Origin: an uncultured Flavobacteriaceae bacterium
GTDB lineage: Bacteria > Bacteroidota > Bacteroidia > Flavobacteriales > Flavobacteriaceae
Reading direction: 5' to 3'
DNA length: 64,000 bases
Assembly: GCA_947504035.1 (NCBI GenBank)
Contig: CANNGA010000001.1
Span: forward strand, 124,001 to 188,000
A model generated the notes under the pieces. That model was given only the letters and a program-made list of their open reading frames with translations, was not told the DNA's origin and did no database searches. Shown here piece by piece: positions 55,711 through 64,000 of the stretch (position 1 is the first letter of the stretch; each line of letters begins with the position of its first letter). A program made the position numbers and the translations under genes.

Positions 55711-56743
55711 ATAGATCTTTGTAATCTACTTCAGTGTTAAAACTTTTTAAACCTTTATAGTTTTCTGTTTGGTCTAGTAAATCTATCGTAAACTCTTTTT
55801 GTTTGCAACTTGCTATAAAACCTTGCTTTTTAAGGCGTTTAGCGAGGTATTCTTGTTCCGACTGTCCCGGCGTTGGAATAAAGAAGGCGTTTTTTTCTAA
55901 TTTCGCCAAATCCATAACAGTAGTGTATCCCGAGCGCGACAGTACCAATTTACTGTTGTTTATGGTGTCTTCAAGAGTTTCCGAAGTCATAAAATTATAG
56001 AAAGTGGCGTTTTTATAAGTTTCAATATGTTGCTGTTGTTCCATAATTCCTTTTACAAATACAATACGGCCTTCGTAACCTTCTATCTCTTGCAATAATT
56101 TACCTTCTAAAAGGCTGCGTTGCGGTTCTGGACCAGAAAGTAAAATGAGTAAATCTATAGGGATGTCGCTATTGCGTTTTTCAAATCGGCTTATAGGACC
56201 AATATATTTAGTAGGGATATTAGGCGTGTTTTTATGACCTAGTTTACCAGATAGGTTAGGAGTGCCTTTTGAATCTGGAACCCAACATTCATCAAATTTT
56301 TTAATAAACTTATCATGCATCTTAGTGCTTAACCAAGTGGTCTTCCCGCTTAACACAGTGAGCTGATGGGTGATAAACACACAGGGTACTTTTTTGTGAT
56401 ACAGCCCCAATCTATTATCAGAAATTACACCACTAATATTATGGGTTTTAATAATACTTTTAAGAGCTTCTTTTTCTGCTTTTATAGTTTGTAAGAGCTT
56501 AGGCGTGTCCTTTAAGAGTTTTAACTTAAAATAGGCGCCTTTTTTTGCATATGTAATATTGTAAGACGGTAGGGGTATCGTATTTAGGTTGGGAAATTCT
56601 TTTTGTAATAAGCTAAGGGCAACACCATCGCTTGCAATAATAGGTTCAAACCCTTGTTCCTGTAAACCTTTGATAATTGGAATACAGCGCGTGGCATGAC
56701 CTAATCCCCAATTTAAAGGGGCAACAAGAATTCTTTTCTTCAT
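55691..56743 (-). CDS. MurG-like (GT28-fold) glycosyltransferase of unknown acceptor
   Basis: The 350-residue protein starts MKKRILVAPLNWGLGHATRC, where the GLGHATR segment is the GT28 donor-site start, and ends with the SRSGYTTVMDLAKLEKNAFF and FFIPTPGQSEQEYLAKRLKK pattern of MurG/UDP-glycosyltransferase C-terminal domains. It probably transfers a sugar from a UDP donor to a cell-surface lipid or polysaccharide. It is alone on the minus strand. Confidence 0.85.
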   Translation of the reverse strand: MKKRILVAPLNWGLGHATRCIPIIKGLQEQGFEPIIASDGVALSLLQKEFPNLNTIPLPSYNITYAKKGAYFKLKLLKDTPKLLQTIKAEKEALKSIIKTHNISGVISDNRLGLYHKKVPCVFITHQLTVLSGKTTWLSTKMHDKFIKKFDECWVPDSKGTPNLSGKLGHKNTPNIPTKYIGPISRFEKRNSDIPIDLLILLSGPEPQRSLLEGKLLQEIEGYEGRIVFVKGIMEQQQHIETYKNATFYNFMTSETLEDTINNSKLVLSRSGYTTVMDLAKLEKNAFFIPTPGQSEQEYLAKRLKKQGFIASCKQKEFTIDLLDQTENYKGLKSFNTEVDYKDLFTLFLR

Positions 56744-56949
56744 AATACGGCGTATTTTTTAGCGTTTTAATTGCTGCGATGTGCGTTAGAAATAGGATAA
56801 ATACCTCTCAGTATACCTCAAAAGAAAGCACATCAGTTTCTAATGCTTTTGCTGTTTTAGCTAAAATCAAAAGTAAAGATACAGTCCTTCTTATATATTT
56901 CCTTAATTTTACCAATTCAAATGAAATACTAAGAAATAGTTAAGAAATT

Positions 56950-57627
56950 TTGGGAAGCAAAAATAAACTGAAACGTTTTAGAGAAAATGATACTTTTAGT
57001 AATGTCTTTCAGCCAGAACGCGACGCATTGGTCGGTACCGATTACGAGTTAAAAGGGCAATGGAACCGTGTGTTTTTTAAAAATGAGAACCCTATCATTT
57101 TAGAGCTAGGGTGTGGCAAAGGAGAATACTCCGTAGCATTGGCGCAAAAATACCCCAATAAGAACTTTATAGGTGTAGACATTAAGGGCGCTCGGTTTTG
57201 GAGAGGGGCTAAGACGGCTTTAGAAGACGAAATTCCTAATGTGGCTTTCTTACGTACGCAAATAGAACTTATAGACCATGCGTTTGCAGCAGGAGAGGTT
57301 GATGAGATATGGATTACATTTCCAGATCCTCAAATTAAATATAAGCGCACCAAACACCGGTTAACTAATGCTACGTTTTTAGAGCGTTACAAACGCATTT
57401 TAAAACCAGATGGTGTGGTAAACCTTAAAACTGACAGTGAATTCATGCATGGTTATACCTTAGGGCTTTTACATGGAGCAGGACACGACGTGTTGTACGC
57501 CAATCATAATGTATATAAACAAGAAGGTAGCCCAGAAGAAGTGACGTCTATACAAACGTACTACGAATCACAATATTTAGAGCAAAACAAACCAATTACC
57601 TATATTCGCTTTAAAATAAAATCTTAG
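56950..57627 (+). CDS. trmB: tRNA (guanine-N7-)-methyltransferase TrmB
   Basis: It methylates G46 of tRNA using S-adenosylmethionine. The 225-residue product contains LELGCGKGEYSVALAQKYP (SAM site, about 54-72), FIGVDIKGAR, and WITFPDPQIKYKRTKHRL, the TrmB signature, near 122. The start is TTG at 56950 (MGSKNKLKRF), chosen because the family typically begins this way and no ATG is in place. Its stop overlaps the GTG start of the LysE-type gene. Confidence 0.95.
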   Translation: MGSKNKLKRFRENDTFSNVFQPERDALVGTDYELKGQWNRVFFKNENPIILELGCGKGEYSVALAQKYPNKNFIGVDIKGARFWRGAKTALEDEIPNVAFLRTQIELIDHAFAAGEVDEIWITFPDPQIKYKRTKHRLTNATFLERYKRILKPDGVVNLKTDSEFMHGYTLGLLHGAGHDVLYANHNVYKQEGSPEEVTSIQTYYESQYLEQNKPITYIRFKIKS

Positions 57628-58262
57628 TGGACATCACTTATATCTTTTTTTTAGGATTATTCTTTGCGCTAATAGGAGTGATACCACCGGGGTTGTTGAA
57701 TATGACAGCCGCAAAAATTAGTCTAAAAGAAGGCCATGTAAGAGGTATTGTGTTTTCTATAGGTGTTACTATTACGGTGTTTATACAAACCTATATCGCT
57801 GCTATTTTTGCACGTTATTTAAGTAAACACCCCGAGGTTATTGATGTTCTAAGAAGTATCGCCTTAGTCTTGTTTATCGGTATCACTATATACTTCTTGT
57901 TTATTGCCAAGGCAACAATTAAAAAAGAAATTAAGCCTAAAATAAAAAGCAAACACAGTCGGTTTTTTCAAGGCCTTTTAATGTCTGCTATCAATGTGTT
58001 TCCTATCCCTTATCAAGCCTATATGACGATAACGTTGGCGTCTTACAAATGGCTTAATTTTCAATTACCAAGTATTATAGCTTATGTGATAGGTGCAGGT
58101 ATAGGTACTTTTATCATGCTGTATATCTATATGTTCTTTTTTGATAAAATAAAAAGCAAGACATTAACGTCTCAAAAAAACATGAATTATATTATTGGCG
58201 GTATTACAGGTGTGATTTCTATTGTCACTCTGGTTAATATTGTGAAAGACGCGTATAGCTAA
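57627..58262 (+). CDS. LysE/RhtB-family exporter-like membrane protein
   Basis: The 211-residue protein has about six membrane helices. It opens with the GVIPPGLLNMTAAKISLKEG segment, where the P-P-G-L-x-N and the Gly/Pro pattern match the LysE family start, and its second half begins FPIPYQAYMTI. These transporters export amino acids. The substrate is unknown. The start is GTG at 57627, within the trmB stop (TAGTG), so translation is coupled. Confidence 0.85.
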   Translation: MDITYIFFLGLFFALIGVIPPGLLNMTAAKISLKEGHVRGIVFSIGVTITVFIQTYIAAIFARYLSKHPEVIDVLRSIALVLFIGITIYFLFIAKATIKKEIKPKIKSKHSRFFQGLLMSAINVFPIPYQAYMTITLASYKWLNFQLPSIIAYVIGAGIGTFIMLYIYMFFFDKIKSKTLTSQKNMNYIIGGITGVISIVTLVNIVKDAYS

Positions 58263-58274
58263 GTTTTCAATTTT

Positions 58275-58305
58275 TGAGGCTTAAGGCAACGCGCCTCATT
58301 CTTTT
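58275..58305 (+). terminator. Probable terminator after the LysE-type gene
   Basis: TGAGGC (58275-58280) pairs with GCCTCA (58293-58298) before TTCTTTTTT. The right arm includes the stop codon of the convergent esterase gene. Confidence 0.5.
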
Positions 58306-59249
58306 TTAAATTGAAGCATCCAGTCGTATATGTTTGTGTTATAAGGGTCGTAATTAGGGTCTCCTGTTCCCGTTCCTGAATTGTTATAGACTTTTACCCA
58401 TGAAGCGTGATTAACTCCAGGGAAAATAGTAAGCTTCGCTTTAGTCGCCGGGTTTGAACTGTTTATAGCATTTACCATGTTAATAGAACCACTTACATTA
58501 ATGATGTTATCTGCACTGCCATGAAAAGCCCAAAGCGGTATGTTTTTAAAAGGGACGCCGTTATTTGTTAAACTCCAACCAGCAATAGGCACTGCAGCAG
58601 CTGTATAAGCACGATCCCCGTAGGCTGTGATATAATCAAACGTACCTCGAGCGCCCATGCTTAATCCTGTCATGTAAATTCTAGAGGTATCTATATTCAT
58701 GGTTTCTATAAGGTAACCTATAAATTGATGTAAAGCATCAGGGTCCCAAAGCGATGGCGATTGTGGTGAAGCGACAACCATAGGCGCTGGTGGGGCCCAC
58801 TTATTATTAGCAATTAAACCAGGAGGTGTAATGTCAAAAATAACCCTGTCGAAAGACGATTTAGAGTTTCCTAGCCCTCTACCGCCGCCGCCGTGGAGGT
58901 ATATGAGTAAAGGGAAGGTTTCAGAGGTGTCTTTGGTGTATTCAGAAGGCGTATAAAGTACAAAGCCATAATTAGCGCTAGTCTCTTGTATTAAGAAAAT
59001 CTCTTGCACTCCCGAAGTAATTTCAGGGTTTTGGTTTATGGTATCAGTCGGCACATCCTTTGCTGCCATTACTCCAACAAAGCCTTCAGGTTGCTCACAT
59101 GACACTTGTGTATTGGCAGGATCCCCAAAGCCGTCACCATCAACATCCCTAAACCACAGTTTTTGGACACAATTGGGCTGATCGTCGTTACTTGAACAGC
59201 AATTCAAAAGAATACATACTACCGACAATAATACTATAGGAATTTTCAT
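58296..59249 (-). CDS. Esterase-family lipoprotein (PHB depolymerase/LpqC-like) with a calcium-type repeat
   Basis: The 317-residue product has a lipoprotein signal (Cys17 and Cys18 in LLNCCSSND), a DVDGDGFGDP segment (near 34), a thrombospondin-3-like calcium loop, then an alpha/beta-hydrolase with the nucleophile in GLSMGARG (near 196), HGSADNI (acid Asp near 251) and a His in GVNHASW (near 285). LIYLHGGGGRG forms the oxyanion-hole region. It is exported and probably cleaves an ester of a polymer. No substrate can be named. Confidence 0.85.
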   Translation of the reverse strand: MKIPIVLLSVVCILLNCCSSNDDQPNCVQKLWFRDVDGDGFGDPANTQVSCEQPEGFVGVMAAKDVPTDTINQNPEITSGVQEIFLIQETSANYGFVLYTPSEYTKDTSETFPLLIYLHGGGGRGLGNSKSSFDRVIFDITPPGLIANNKWAPPAPMVVASPQSPSLWDPDALHQFIGYLIETMNIDTSRIYMTGLSMGARGTFDYITAYGDRAYTAAAVPIAGWSLTNNGVPFKNIPLWAFHGSADNIINVSGSINMVNAINSSNPATKAKLTIFPGVNHASWVKVYNNSGTGTGDPNYDPYNTNIYDWMLQFKKE

Positions 59250-59342
59250 AGTTTAAAGTTACTAAAATTTTTTTATTTTTTACAAAAAGACTCATAATCA
59301 GTAGTGTTGTGTGATTTGGTCTAGCTTGTAGAGTCGCCTTAT

Positions 59343-59375
59343 TTTGTCCTGTAACCTAATGCTTTGCTATATTTG
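59343..59375 (+). promoter_or_regulatory. Paired -33/-7 promoter upstream of the ATL gene
   Basis: TTTG at 59343-59346 and TATATTTG at 59368-59375, with a 21-base spacer, match both Bacteroidetes promoter elements. The nearest gene on this strand is the alkyltransferase-like gene at 59486, so a leader of about 105 bases would follow. Confidence 0.5.
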
Positions 59376-59485
59376 TCCTAGTATCGAGAATTTCAGCTAT
59401 CGAATGGGCATTGTTTTAGAAGTCCTCTCTTTCAAAGCAAAGCAGTCTATATACTATAATATATAAATAAAACCTTAAGTTAACT

Positions 59486-59815
59486 ATGAAACCAGAAACC
59501 CTAAGTTTTTACGATAAAGTTTATGAAGTAGCACGTTTAATACCGCATGGACGCGTTACCAGTTATGGTGCTATAGCGAAGTATCTAGGTGCTGCAAGAA
59601 GTGCGCGTATGGTGGGGTATGCAATGAATGGATCGCATGGCAAAGACGTGCCAGCACATCGGGTGGTGAATAGAAAAGGACTTTTAACAGGAAAGCACCA
59701 TTTTGAAGGGACGAATCTTATGCAGCAGCTTTTAGAAAGTGAGGGTGTTACCGTTGTCGATTTACAGGTGCAAAATTTTGATACAGTGTTCTGGGATCCT
59801 GCCAAGGTTTTGTAA
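59486..59815 (+). CDS. Alkyltransferase-like protein (MGMT family, Cys replaced by Ala)
   Basis: The 109-residue protein matches the C-terminal domain of O6-methylguanine methyltransferase: helix-turn-helix IPHGRVTSYGAIAKYLG (about 19-35), the DNA-binding SARMVGYAM, and the active-site motif, which here is PAHRVVN (Ala57 in place of the acceptor Cys). This is the alkyltransferase-like (ATL) class, which binds O6-alkylguanine and recruits nucleotide excision repair instead of repairing it. The length of about 100 residues fits ATL proteins. Confidence 0.9.
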   Translation: MKPETLSFYDKVYEVARLIPHGRVTSYGAIAKYLGAARSARMVGYAMNGSHGKDVPAHRVVNRKGLLTGKHHFEGTNLMQQLLESEGVTVVDLQVQNFDTVFWDPAKVL

Positions 59816-59948
59816 TATAGGAGCTTTTCTTTGTGAACTTTAATGCATGTTTTCTACAGTAGTGGTCTATGCGTTGCTAATAATTAAATCTAATAAAGAC
59901 ATAATAAAAACTTCTGACTTCGTTTTATCGTCTTGATTCATTATTGCC

Positions 59949-59956
59949 TATCTTTG
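59949..59956 (+). promoter_or_regulatory. -7 promoter box of the mrp-nfu genes (TATCTTTG)
   Basis: This is an exact TAnnTTTG match, 58 bases before the mrp ATG. A TTG at 59933-59935 is closer than the usual spacer. Confidence 0.45.
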
Positions 59957-60014
59957 CCCTTAGAATTAGTCTTAATTAGAATCGAGTATTCTTAATAGAT
60001 GTTGAAAGCAAGCT

Positions 60015-61151
60015 ATGAAGTTAAATAAGCAAGATATATTAAAAGCTTTAGAAACCATAACCGTTCCAGGAGAAGGACAAAATATGGTAGAGAGTGGAGC
60101 TGTTAAAAATGTAGTCACTTTTGCCGATGAGGTTATTGTAGATATTACGATTACCAATCCCAGTTTACAAGCGAAGAAACGCACAGAGGTTGATATTTTG
60201 AAAACCATACATGACAAAGTGTATGATAAAGCGAAAATTACTGTAAATCTTAAGGTAGAAGCACCAGCACCACCAAAAGCAAACGTTATAAAAGGAAATC
60301 CTATCCCGGGAATTAAGAACATTGTAGCTGTAGCTTCAGGTAAAGGCGGTGTAGGGAAATCTACAGTTACAGCCAACTTAGCTGTAACCTTATCTAAAAT
60401 GGGTTTTAAAGTAGGGGTTTTAGATGCTGATATTTATGGGCCGTCTATGCCAATCATGTTCGATGTCGCAGAAGAGAAACCTTTAGCCGTAACAATAGAC
60501 GGAAAGTCTAAGATGAAACCTATCGAAAATTATGGCGTTAAAATATTATCTATAGGCTTTTTTACACAGCCAGATCAAGCCGTAGTATGGCGTGGTCCTA
60601 TGGCAGCAAAAGCTTTAAATCAAATGATTTTTGATGCACATTGGGGAGAGATCGATTTCTTATTATTGGATTTACCTCCAGGAACAGGAGATATTCATTT
60701 AAGTATCATGCAATCGTTACCGATTACAGGAGCTGTTGTGGTAAGTACACCACAAAATGTGGCTTTAGCAGATGCGAAGAAGGGTGTTGCAATGTTCCAA
60801 CAAGAGAGTATAAATGTACCTGTTTTAGGAATTATTGAAAATATGGCGTATTTTACACCAGAAGAACTGCCTGATAATAAGTATCATATCTTTGGAAAAG
60901 AAGGCGCAAAACACCTGTCGGAAGACTTAAAAGTGCCGTTTTTAGGAGAAATTCCTTTAGTGCAGAGCATAAGAGAGGCAGGAGATGTAGGACGTCCAGC
61001 AGCCTTGCAAACCGCAACACCGTTAGAGCAGGCTTTTGAGGAAATTACTCGAAATGTAGTAGAAGAGGTTGTGAACCGTAATGATGCGTTGCCACCAACG
61101 GAAGCAATTAAGATAACCACTATGGCAGGCTGTTCAAGTGTAAAAAAATAA
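60015..61151 (+). CDS. mrp: Mrp/ApbC-type Fe-S cluster carrier ATPase
   Basis: The 378-residue protein has an N-terminal MIP18 (DUF59) domain (about 1-90) and a deviant Walker P-loop GKGGVGKS at 109-116, then LDADIYGPSMP and DLPPGTGD. It carries or delivers iron-sulfur clusters in the cytoplasm. The CxxC motif that holds the cluster in many Mrp proteins is not present at its usual site after GIIENMAYF. A single Cys373 lies near the C-terminus (MAGCSSVKK). It is followed by nfu 4 bases later. Confidence 0.94.
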   Translation: MKLNKQDILKALETITVPGEGQNMVESGAVKNVVTFADEVIVDITITNPSLQAKKRTEVDILKTIHDKVYDKAKITVNLKVEAPAPPKANVIKGNPIPGIKNIVAVASGKGGVGKSTVTANLAVTLSKMGFKVGVLDADIYGPSMPIMFDVAEEKPLAVTIDGKSKMKPIENYGVKILSIGFFTQPDQAVVWRGPMAAKALNQMIFDAHWGEIDFLLLDLPPGTGDIHLSIMQSLPITGAVVVSTPQNVALADAKKGVAMFQQESINVPVLGIIENMAYFTPEELPDNKYHIFGKEGAKHLSEDLKVPFLGEIPLVQSIREAGDVGRPAALQTATPLEQAFEEITRNVVEEVVNRNDALPPTEAIKITTMAGCSSVKK

Positions 61152-61155
61152 AACA

Positions 61156-61398
61156 ATGACTTCAGAAGAATTAAAAATAAACGTTGAAAAAGCATTAGAA
61201 GAAATTCGTCCATTTTTACAAAGTGATGGTGGCGATATTTCATTACTCTCTATTGAAGATGGTAAACTTGTAAAAGTACAGTTGCAAGGTGCCTGTGTAG
61301 GTTGTAGTGTGAATCAAATGACGTTAAAGTCTGGTGTAGAGATGACGATTAAGAAACATGCACCTCAAATAGAAGAAGTCGTTAATATAGAGCTGTAA
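61156..61398 (+). CDS. nfu: NifU-like (Nfu) Fe-S scaffold protein
   Basis: The 80-residue protein is just the Nfu C-terminal domain, with the cluster-binding Cys47 and Cys50 in GACVGCSVNQMTLKSG. It holds a 4Fe-4S cluster between monomers and passes it to target proteins. It directly follows mrp in one operon and stands before a ferredoxin gene, forming a small Fe-S gene cluster. Confidence 0.95.
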   Translation: MTSEELKINVEKALEEIRPFLQSDGGDISLLSIEDGKLVKVQLQGACVGCSVNQMTLKSGVEMTIKKHAPQIEEVVNIEL

Positions 61399-61458
61399 AT
61401 AAAACGCTTTTAAGACGCTTTCTTAGTGGATTTCCTAGATAAATAACAGAATAAATAA

Positions 61459-61466
61459 TACTTTTG
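61459..61466 (+). promoter_or_regulatory. -7 promoter box of the ferredoxin gene (TACTTTTG)
   Basis: This is an exact TAnnTTTG match, 44 bases before the ATG at 61511. Confidence 0.5.
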
Positions 61467-61510
61467 GCACGCAAAATGGTATGTGTTTAGCGTAACCCTA
61501 ATTTTTTTAT

Positions 61511-61843
61511 ATGAGTCAAGATATAAACATAAAGATAACAGATAGAGATGGTGTCACACACGATATTGTAGCACCTACAGATATGGCTATGAATTTAATG
61601 GAAGTGGTACGTTCTTACGAACTGGCTCCAGAAGGTACTATAGGTGTTTGTGGTGGTATGGCCATGTGTGCATCTTGCCAATGTTATGTGCTTAGTGATA
61701 CTGAATTGCCAGAGATGGGCGATGATGAAGAGGCGATGTTATCTGAAGCTTTTGATGTTAAAGATAGTAGCCGCCTAGGTTGTCAAATTCAAATGACGCC
61801 AGAAATGGAAGGACTAGAAGTGGAATTGGCACCAGAAAGTTAA
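61511..61843 (+). CDS. fdx: 2Fe-2S ferredoxin, adrenodoxin type
   Basis: The 110-residue electron carrier has cluster ligands Cys47, Cys53, Cys56 and Cys91 in GVCGGMAMCASCQCYV and RLGCQIQM, the C-x5-C-x2-C...C spacing of adrenodoxin-type ferredoxins. The acidic stretch at 66-75 (PEMGDDEEAM) is the usual partner-docking surface. Its partner enzyme is unknown. It lies 113 bases after nfu with its own promoter box. Confidence 0.95.
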   Translation: MSQDINIKITDRDGVTHDIVAPTDMAMNLMEVVRSYELAPEGTIGVCGGMAMCASCQCYVLSDTELPEMGDDEEAMLSEAFDVKDSSRLGCQIQMTPEMEGLEVELAPES

Positions 61844-61876
61844 GAGCACTTTTTTAGTATTGCTCTACCGTAAAGC

Positions 61877-62695
61877 TTACCACCATATCAGAAATATTTT
61901 CTGTAGAATGCCAGTGTTGTGTTTTACCCAAAGTAATACAGAATAATGTTGCTCTAGATCTGGAGCAGTTAGTACTTTAATAGCCTTGAAATCTATCCAG
62001 TTAACACTGGTATGAGGGGTAATTAACCAGTCTTTTTTAGTTGGCCTGTAAAATTTACAAGCTATAAGTTTTTGAAATTCAATTTGCGATACATAGTAGC
62101 CCACAACACAAGCAGGATGCAACGTTTTTAGAACTGTTTTCTGGGCAGTATAAGGTAAAAACAATTGTGCTTTAAAGTAGACTTCTTGCGCGATCTGTTC
62201 GGCATCGAGCTGTAGCGCTTTTAAATAAGGCGCACAGGCTTCTGTTTTTAGTAAGGGCAGCTGCTTGTCTCTTAACTTTTCAAGTTTTTCAATAAGTGAG
62301 TCTTTTCGATTAGGACCAATACAGTGTGCAATTTCAGAAGTGCCTACTTTAGGATCGTACACATAAAATTTATAAACAATTTCTAAATGAACAGGTTTGC
62401 CATTTTTTAAGAGGATGCAATCCAGTTCGCCTAAGGTGTGTTTGTGCTGTTGAATTTGAATGTTTTCAGCCAAAACACTAATGTTTTTCGTTTGGTTAAG
62501 TTGAAACGTCACCAAACGTTCTACATATTTACCTAAACGAAGATTAGAATCTACAGCAATAGGAATCGTAGAATACGTTACAGGAATTTTAAATGGCTGT
62601 AAACCTAATAGAGGTGCATTTTGCCATAACACGGGGGTGTTTAAAAAACCTTCGTATCTTTTTTGAAGTGTGGTAGCATTTGTAAAACGATTCAA
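61877..62695 (-). CDS. DUF1853 family protein
   Basis: The 272-residue cytoplasmic protein opens with RYEGFLNTPVLWQNAPLLGL, and has RLGKYVERLVTFQL and GELDCILLKNGKPVHLEIVY, a pattern like the restriction-endonuclease fold (G-E-L-D ... H-L-E-x-V-Y). DUF1853 has no assigned function, but its acidic and His residues fit a nuclease-like core (inference). It overlaps the metallophosphoesterase gene by four bases, and the two are translationally coupled. Confidence 0.82.
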   Translation of the reverse strand: MNRFTNATTLQKRYEGFLNTPVLWQNAPLLGLQPFKIPVTYSTIPIAVDSNLRLGKYVERLVTFQLNQTKNISVLAENIQIQQHKHTLGELDCILLKNGKPVHLEIVYKFYVYDPKVGTSEIAHCIGPNRKDSLIEKLEKLRDKQLPLLKTEACAPYLKALQLDAEQIAQEVYFKAQLFLPYTAQKTVLKTLHPACVVGYYVSQIEFQKLIACKFYRPTKKDWLITPHTSVNWIDFKAIKVLTAPDLEQHYSVLLWVKHNTGILQKIFLIWW

Positions 62696-63606
62696 TAGCG
62701 TGTTTGTAAGTGGTTATGATATGCGGATAGTTCTTGTGGACCTTCTAAAACAACGCGTACAATTTGTAAAGTACCATCATTTCGCGTAGCAATGTGCCAC
62801 TTTATGAGTGTGATATTGCCATTTTCGATTTCCATACCTGTAATACATCTGGGATGTACACAGCTTCCATCGTTAAAAAAAGGAATGTCATTAGGTTTAG
62901 GGAACCGCGGTCTGTGCGTATGCCCCGTAATGGTAAACCTATTGTTGTGCGCTGCAATCCATTTCTTAGTACGCCGTTCTACTTTAATCAATTCAGTGTA
63001 ATTTTTAGCAGGGCTTGTAGGGTCTGCAATCCCCATAACATTTAAAGGTTTCCAAAGAATGCGTACCATAAAACGGCTCCATTTCCAAAATAGAAAATTC
63101 CACCAATCGGCTTGATGGCCATGGGTGAGAAACAATTCTTGTGCAGATGTGCGGTGTTTTAAAACAAGCCCTTCATGGTAGGTTAGGTTTGTAAACAGCG
63201 TAGCATCTTTTCCTGTTTTAGGGTCGAAATAGGTGCTTAAATGCTTTTTAACATAATTCGGATTCCTATACACCATGTCGTGATTGCCCCAAATCATATG
63301 TAAACGCCTTTCTTCATGAAAACGTTTAAGAAGCAAGTACACATTTTTGTGCGCATTAAATAGGGACGTAAAAGATAAGTTTTCCCATAATTCATCCCCA
63401 TCACCCAATTCGCAGTACTGAAACCCCTCATTGTAGTAGTGGGTAAGCGCATGGGCGTAAATATTTCGGTTGTTTGCGAAATCGTCTGCAAAACTATTAT
63501 CACCGCGGTGGCAATCACTAAATATGACAAACTTGCTAGAATCATCAAAGGGAATAATTTTAGCAGTTGTGTACGCCTTATCTAATCTTTTTTTGGAGGA
63601 AAACAT
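62692..63606 (-). CDS. Metallophosphoesterase
   Basis: The 304-residue protein has the calcineurin-type metal motifs in order: FSDCHRGDN (near residue 29), LGDGDELWE, WGNHDMVYR (near 105) and FLTHGHQADW, with ITGHTHRPRF (near 225). All predicted metal ligands are present. It is cytoplasmic. The product of this group is a phosphodiester or nucleotide hydrolysis, with no clear substrate. It is in an operon with the DUF1853 gene. Confidence 0.9.
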   Translation of the reverse strand: MFSSKKRLDKAYTTAKIIPFDDSSKFVIFSDCHRGDNSFADDFANNRNIYAHALTHYYNEGFQYCELGDGDELWENLSFTSLFNAHKNVYLLLKRFHEERRLHMIWGNHDMVYRNPNYVKKHLSTYFDPKTGKDATLFTNLTYHEGLVLKHRTSAQELFLTHGHQADWWNFLFWKWSRFMVRILWKPLNVMGIADPTSPAKNYTELIKVERRTKKWIAAHNNRFTITGHTHRPRFPKPNDIPFFNDGSCVHPRCITGMEIENGNITLIKWHIATRNDGTLQIVRVVLEGPQELSAYHNHLQTRY

Positions 63607-63713
63607 AAGGTAAATGTAAACAAAAAAAGTGTTTCAAAGGACAAAGTTAGCGTGGAGATCAACTTAAGTATTACACTTAGGATAGCGCCTTGCAAATGCC
63701 ATAAACGGAGCGG

Positions 63714-64000
63714 CTACTTAAACGCGTTTAAACCTGTAATGTCAAGCCCAGTAATGAGCAAGTGGATGTCGTGCGTACCTTCATAAGTAATTACACTTTC
63801 TAGATTCATAGCATGCCGCATAATGCTGTAAGCCCCACTAATGCCCATGGCACCTAGAATTTGTCGTGCCTCTCTTGCGATATTTAAGGCCATAGCAACG
63901 TTATTGCGTTTCGCCATAGAGATTTGTGCCGATGTGGCTTTATTTTCGTTTTTAAGGGTGCCTAAACGCCAAGTGAGTAATTGGGCTTTGGTGATTTCTG
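63714..64000 (-). CDS. gcdH: Glutaryl-CoA dehydrogenase-like acyl-CoA dehydrogenase, C-terminal part only
   Basis: The frame is open to the right edge of the window, so only the last 94 residues are visible. They contain MAKRNNVAMALNIAREARQI, GAMGISGAYSIMRHAMNLES and TYEGTHDIHLLITGLDITGL, where the catalytic Glu lies in TYEGTHDIH, as in glutaryl-CoA dehydrogenase. The full enzyme would oxidise glutaryl-CoA to crotonyl-CoA in lysine and tryptophan breakdown. Other acyl-CoA dehydrogenases share the same C-terminal pattern. Confidence 0.85.
   Translation of the reverse strand, partial: EITKAQLLTWRLGTLKNENKATSAQISMAKRNNVAMALNIAREARQILGAMGISGAYSIMRHAMNLESVITYEGTHDIHLLITGLDITGLNAFK

Noticed and set aside
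1-64000. tRNA, rRNA, riboswitch or T-box structures
   Set aside because: I looked in the intergenic gaps, including upstream of glyS and tyrS, and saw no clover-leaf, T-box or known riboswitch core. A covariance-model search would be decisive.

Overview
The window looks like chromosomal DNA from a marine-type Flavobacteriaceae (Bacteroidetes). The DNA is A/T-rich, and many genes are preceded by the Bacteroidetes -7 box TAnnTTTG rather than an E. coli-type promoter or strong ribosome binding site. Family-typical genes include a type IX secretion sorting domain, DUF4271 beside hemD, DUF4296 beside pyrC, an OlsF-like lipid synthase, a eukaryote-like GlyRS and a type VI secretion Hcp (TssD) of the Bacteroidetes kind. 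No rRNA, tRNA, CRISPR array or complete insertion sequence was seen.

Layout. 1-10.7 kb is housekeeping and envelope: a TPR protein cut by the left edge, SemiSWEET, a YugP-like zinc peptidase, a Bax-inhibitor-1 protein, a membrane MutS-family ATPase, an omega-amidase, an Ig-like lipoprotein, ComF and GlyRS. 12.3-22.9 kb is a nitrogen-assimilation block: a GlnK/PII-AmtB operon, a second Amt, an outer-membrane porin and the divergent gltBD operon. 23-38.9 kb is mixed: a secreted adhesin-like protein, FBPase, a GNAT enzyme, OlsF-like acyltransferase, a GH39-like secreted protein, an ArsR-DUF6428-ArsC-like operon, TM2 and TauE membrane proteins, PEP carboxylase, a VOC protein, an Lrp/hydrolase pair and DUF423.

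38.9-44.9 kb is the most unusual part. On the minus strand an orphan Hcp/TssD with a C-terminal extension is followed by an unrecognised 467-residue putative effector and six tandem paralogous four-helix membrane proteins, the likely immunity proteins. Between and after them lie six decayed copies of the effector's own 3' end, about 50-58 codons each. This is what is expected if successive effectors were replaced by recombination in the conserved 3' tail, leaving behind old immunity genes with an effector stub. The immunity genes also exchange segments with one another.

45-64 kb returns to core genes: DUF4271-hemD, a GT2-pyrC-DUF4296 operon, an SDR protein, tyrS, a YHS protein, a LuxE-like acyltransferase, a minimal type IX sorting-domain protein, a PhoB/PhoR-like two-component pair, a MurG-like glycosyltransferase, trmB-LysE, an esterase lipoprotein, an alkyltransferase-like protein, the Fe-S genes mrp and nfu followed by a ferredoxin, a DUF1853/metallophosphoesterase pair, and the C-terminal end of a glutaryl-CoA dehydrogenase cut by the right edge.
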